Origin: Treponema sp.
GTDB taxonomy: Bacteria > Spirochaetota > Spirochaetia > Treponematales > Treponemataceae
Assembly (NCBI GenBank): GCA_023231445.1
Contig: JALNVF010000132.1
Coordinates: 1-8,725 of the forward strand
DNA length: 8,725 bases
Reading direction: 5' to 3'
Shown in pieces: positions 7,659-8,725 of the stretch. The notes under the pieces were generated by a model. That model worked only from the letters and a program-made list of their open reading frames with translations, had not been told where the DNA came from and made no database searches. The stretch's first letter is position 1, and every line of letters begins with the position of its first letter. Position numbers and translations under genes: made by a program.

Positions 7659-7680
7659 CCGGCGTCAGATATGATGCCGG
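7659..7680 (-). repeat. Second hairpin directly upstream of the terminator stem
   Basis: The inverted repeat CCGGCGTCA GATA TGATGCCGG forms a stem of nine positions around a four-base loop. On the transcribed (minus) strand, one position is an A-C mismatch. It abuts the terminator stem with no spacer. Both arms carry GCCGG/CCGGC, which could also pair with arms of the terminator hairpin, so an alternative fold is conceivable. It may be an mRNA-stabilising stem or part of an attenuator. Confidence 0.55.
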
Positions 7681-7704
7681 ATTTTTAACCGGTTGTGCGG
7701 TGCT

Positions 7705-8725
7705 TTAGTTATTCTTCGGCCAGCTTTTTTCAATTGCCGTAAGAACTGTTTTTGCATCCTTGCCGCTTACATAATCGACCATACCGGTCCAGAATGTTCC
7801 TGCACCGACTTCGGCAGGCATCATGTCTGATGCATCAAAGCGGAAAACTGTTGCATTTACAAGGATTTTTGCAATATCGCGTTCGATTGTATTGCCATAA
7901 TCGTTGAAATTCTGATTCTTGTGGGGGAAAAGAGCTCCTCCGACTTTTGCCCATGGAGCACATGCTTCCCATGTTGTAAGAAATTCAAGAAATTCCTGGA
8001 CTCCTTTTTTATCGTTGAACGCGACAAACTGATCGCCGCCGCCGAGAACCGGTGTTCCGTATTTCGGATTAATTGACGGAAGTGCGAATACACCGACGTC
8101 TTCTTCCAGGTGAGCCTGAACGTCTTCCGGCATAAATCCGGTAATAAAGTTACCCTGACGGTTCATGTATGCTTTTGGAGGATTTTCAAACAGCGGTTTT
8201 ATTGAATCACCGTAGTTTTGTGTAAGAATGTTCGTTGTGCCGCCATAGACATACTTATCGTTGAGCATAACGTCTCCGACGTATTTAAGTGCATTCTGTA
8301 CGGCAGGATCATTGAACGGAATCTGATGGTTTACCCATTTATCATATACATCAGGACCTGCAGTACGAAGCATGACGTCTTCAAGCCAGTCTGTACCGAC
8401 CCAGCCTGTTGCTGCTCCTGAATCAAATCCGATAGACCACGGAGTGTCGCCGTTTGCAACCATTTTGTTTTCAAGTGCGACAAGTTCATCCCATGTCTTC
8501 GGAACAGTATATCCTTTTGCTTCCCAGGCTTTTTTGGGATACCATACGAAGCTCTTTGCATTGACACGGTGGAAAATACCGTACACTTTACCGTCGTCTG
8601 CGGTGCCCAGCTGCTTCCATACAGGTGCATAATTTTCATCAATCTTAGTGACAACTTCTTTGGAAAGTGGTTTAATAAAACCGCGGCGTGCAAAGTTTTT
8701 CATCATACCTGGCTGGGGAAGGGCA
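7705..8725 (-). CDS. Sugar ABC transporter substrate-binding protein, N-terminus missing (CUT1, alpha-glucoside type)
   Basis: At least 340 residues of an extracytoplasmic sugar-binding protein are present. The reading frame stays open to the right edge with residues ALPQPG before the first Met in the window (8706). That stretch is typical internal binding-protein sequence, so Met 8706 is not the start, and the signal peptide or lipobox lies outside. Family-like parts are WYPKKAWEAKGYTVPKTWDE, SIGFDSGAATGW with a following WLED, DQFVAF, a region rich in ligand-stacking Trp and Phe, and a C-terminus containing AEVGAGTFWTGMVDYVSGKD. The whole is consistent with the family 1 solute-binding fold (MalE/AglE-like). 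It delivers sugar to the two permeases encoded just downstream. The ligand cannot be read from the sequence; sucrose or a related alpha-glucoside is inferred from the enzymes in the operon. The stop is TAA at 7707-7705. Confidence 0.92.
   Translation of the reverse strand, partial: ALPQPGMMKNFARRGFIKPLSKEVVTKIDENYAPVWKQLGTADDGKVYGIFHRVNAKSFVWYPKKAWEAKGYTVPKTWDELVALENKMVANGDTPWSIGFDSGAATGWVGTDWLEDVMLRTAGPDVYDKWVNHQIPFNDPAVQNALKYVGDVMLNDKYVYGGTTNILTQNYGDSIKPLFENPPKAYMNRQGNFITGFMPEDVQAHLEEDVGVFALPSINPKYGTPVLGGGDQFVAFNDKKGVQEFLEFLTTWEACAPWAKVGGALFPHKNQNFNDYGNTIERDIAKILVNATVFRFDASDMMPAEVGAGTFWTGMVDYVSGKDAKTVLTAIEKSWPKNN

Noticed and set aside
7687..7694. AACCGGTT palindrome just after the binding-protein stop as an operator
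   Set aside because: It is only eight bases, lies within an operon rather than at a promoter, and there is no second copy or flanking promoter to support an operator.
7705..8706. Start of the binding protein at Met 8706
   Set aside because: The frame continues upstream with ALPQPG, normal internal sequence for this family. There is no signal peptide after 8706, and the length would be too short. The gene is cut by the window edge.

Overview
The window holds a single tightly packed operon on the minus strand, read from right to left. It is cut at both ends: the first gene lacks its N-terminus and the last lacks about 35 codons of its C-terminus. In transcription order the genes are a sugar-binding lipoprotein or secreted protein of an ABC importer (partial), a MalF-type permease, a MalG-type permease, an amylosucrase-family GH13 enzyme, a PfkB-family fructokinase, and a fused GH65 glycoside phosphorylase plus beta-phosphoglucomutase. 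No gene is supported on the plus strand. No RNA gene, mobile element, CRISPR array or operon promoter is visible; the promoter must lie beyond the right-hand edge.

Layout: 8725-7705 is the binding protein. 7704-7593 is the only sizeable gap (112 bases) and holds two adjacent hairpins, the second followed by five U, like an intrinsic terminator or attenuator. From 7592 to 1 coding is almost continuous. The junctions are a 1-base overlap (TGATG) between the permeases, a 2-base gap before the amylosucrase gene, a 20-base gap with a strong Shine-Dalgarno before the kinase, and a 4-base overlap (ATGA) before the fusion gene. Each of the five internal starts has a purine-rich Shine-Dalgarno 5 to 8 bases upstream.

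The genes read as a cytoplasmic sucrose or alpha-glucoside module. The importer brings in the sugar, and the amylosucrase-type enzyme moves glucose from sucrose to an acceptor and frees fructose. Fructokinase makes fructose 6-phosphate. The GH65 domain phosphorolyses an alpha-glucoside to beta-glucose 1-phosphate, which the fused mutase turns into glucose 6-phosphate. If the acceptor were glucose and the GH65 substrate maltose, glucose would cycle as a carrier and the net reaction would be sucrose + Pi to glucose 6-phosphate + fructose. That would give the energy saving of a sucrose phosphorylase without having one. This pathway is inference; the enzyme families are well supported by conserved catalytic residues.

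Organism: an anaerobic, saccharolytic bacterium of middling GC. The style of the importer proteins reminds me of spirochaetes (Treponema or Sphaerochaeta type), but this is recollection and low confidence. No taxonomic marker is present.
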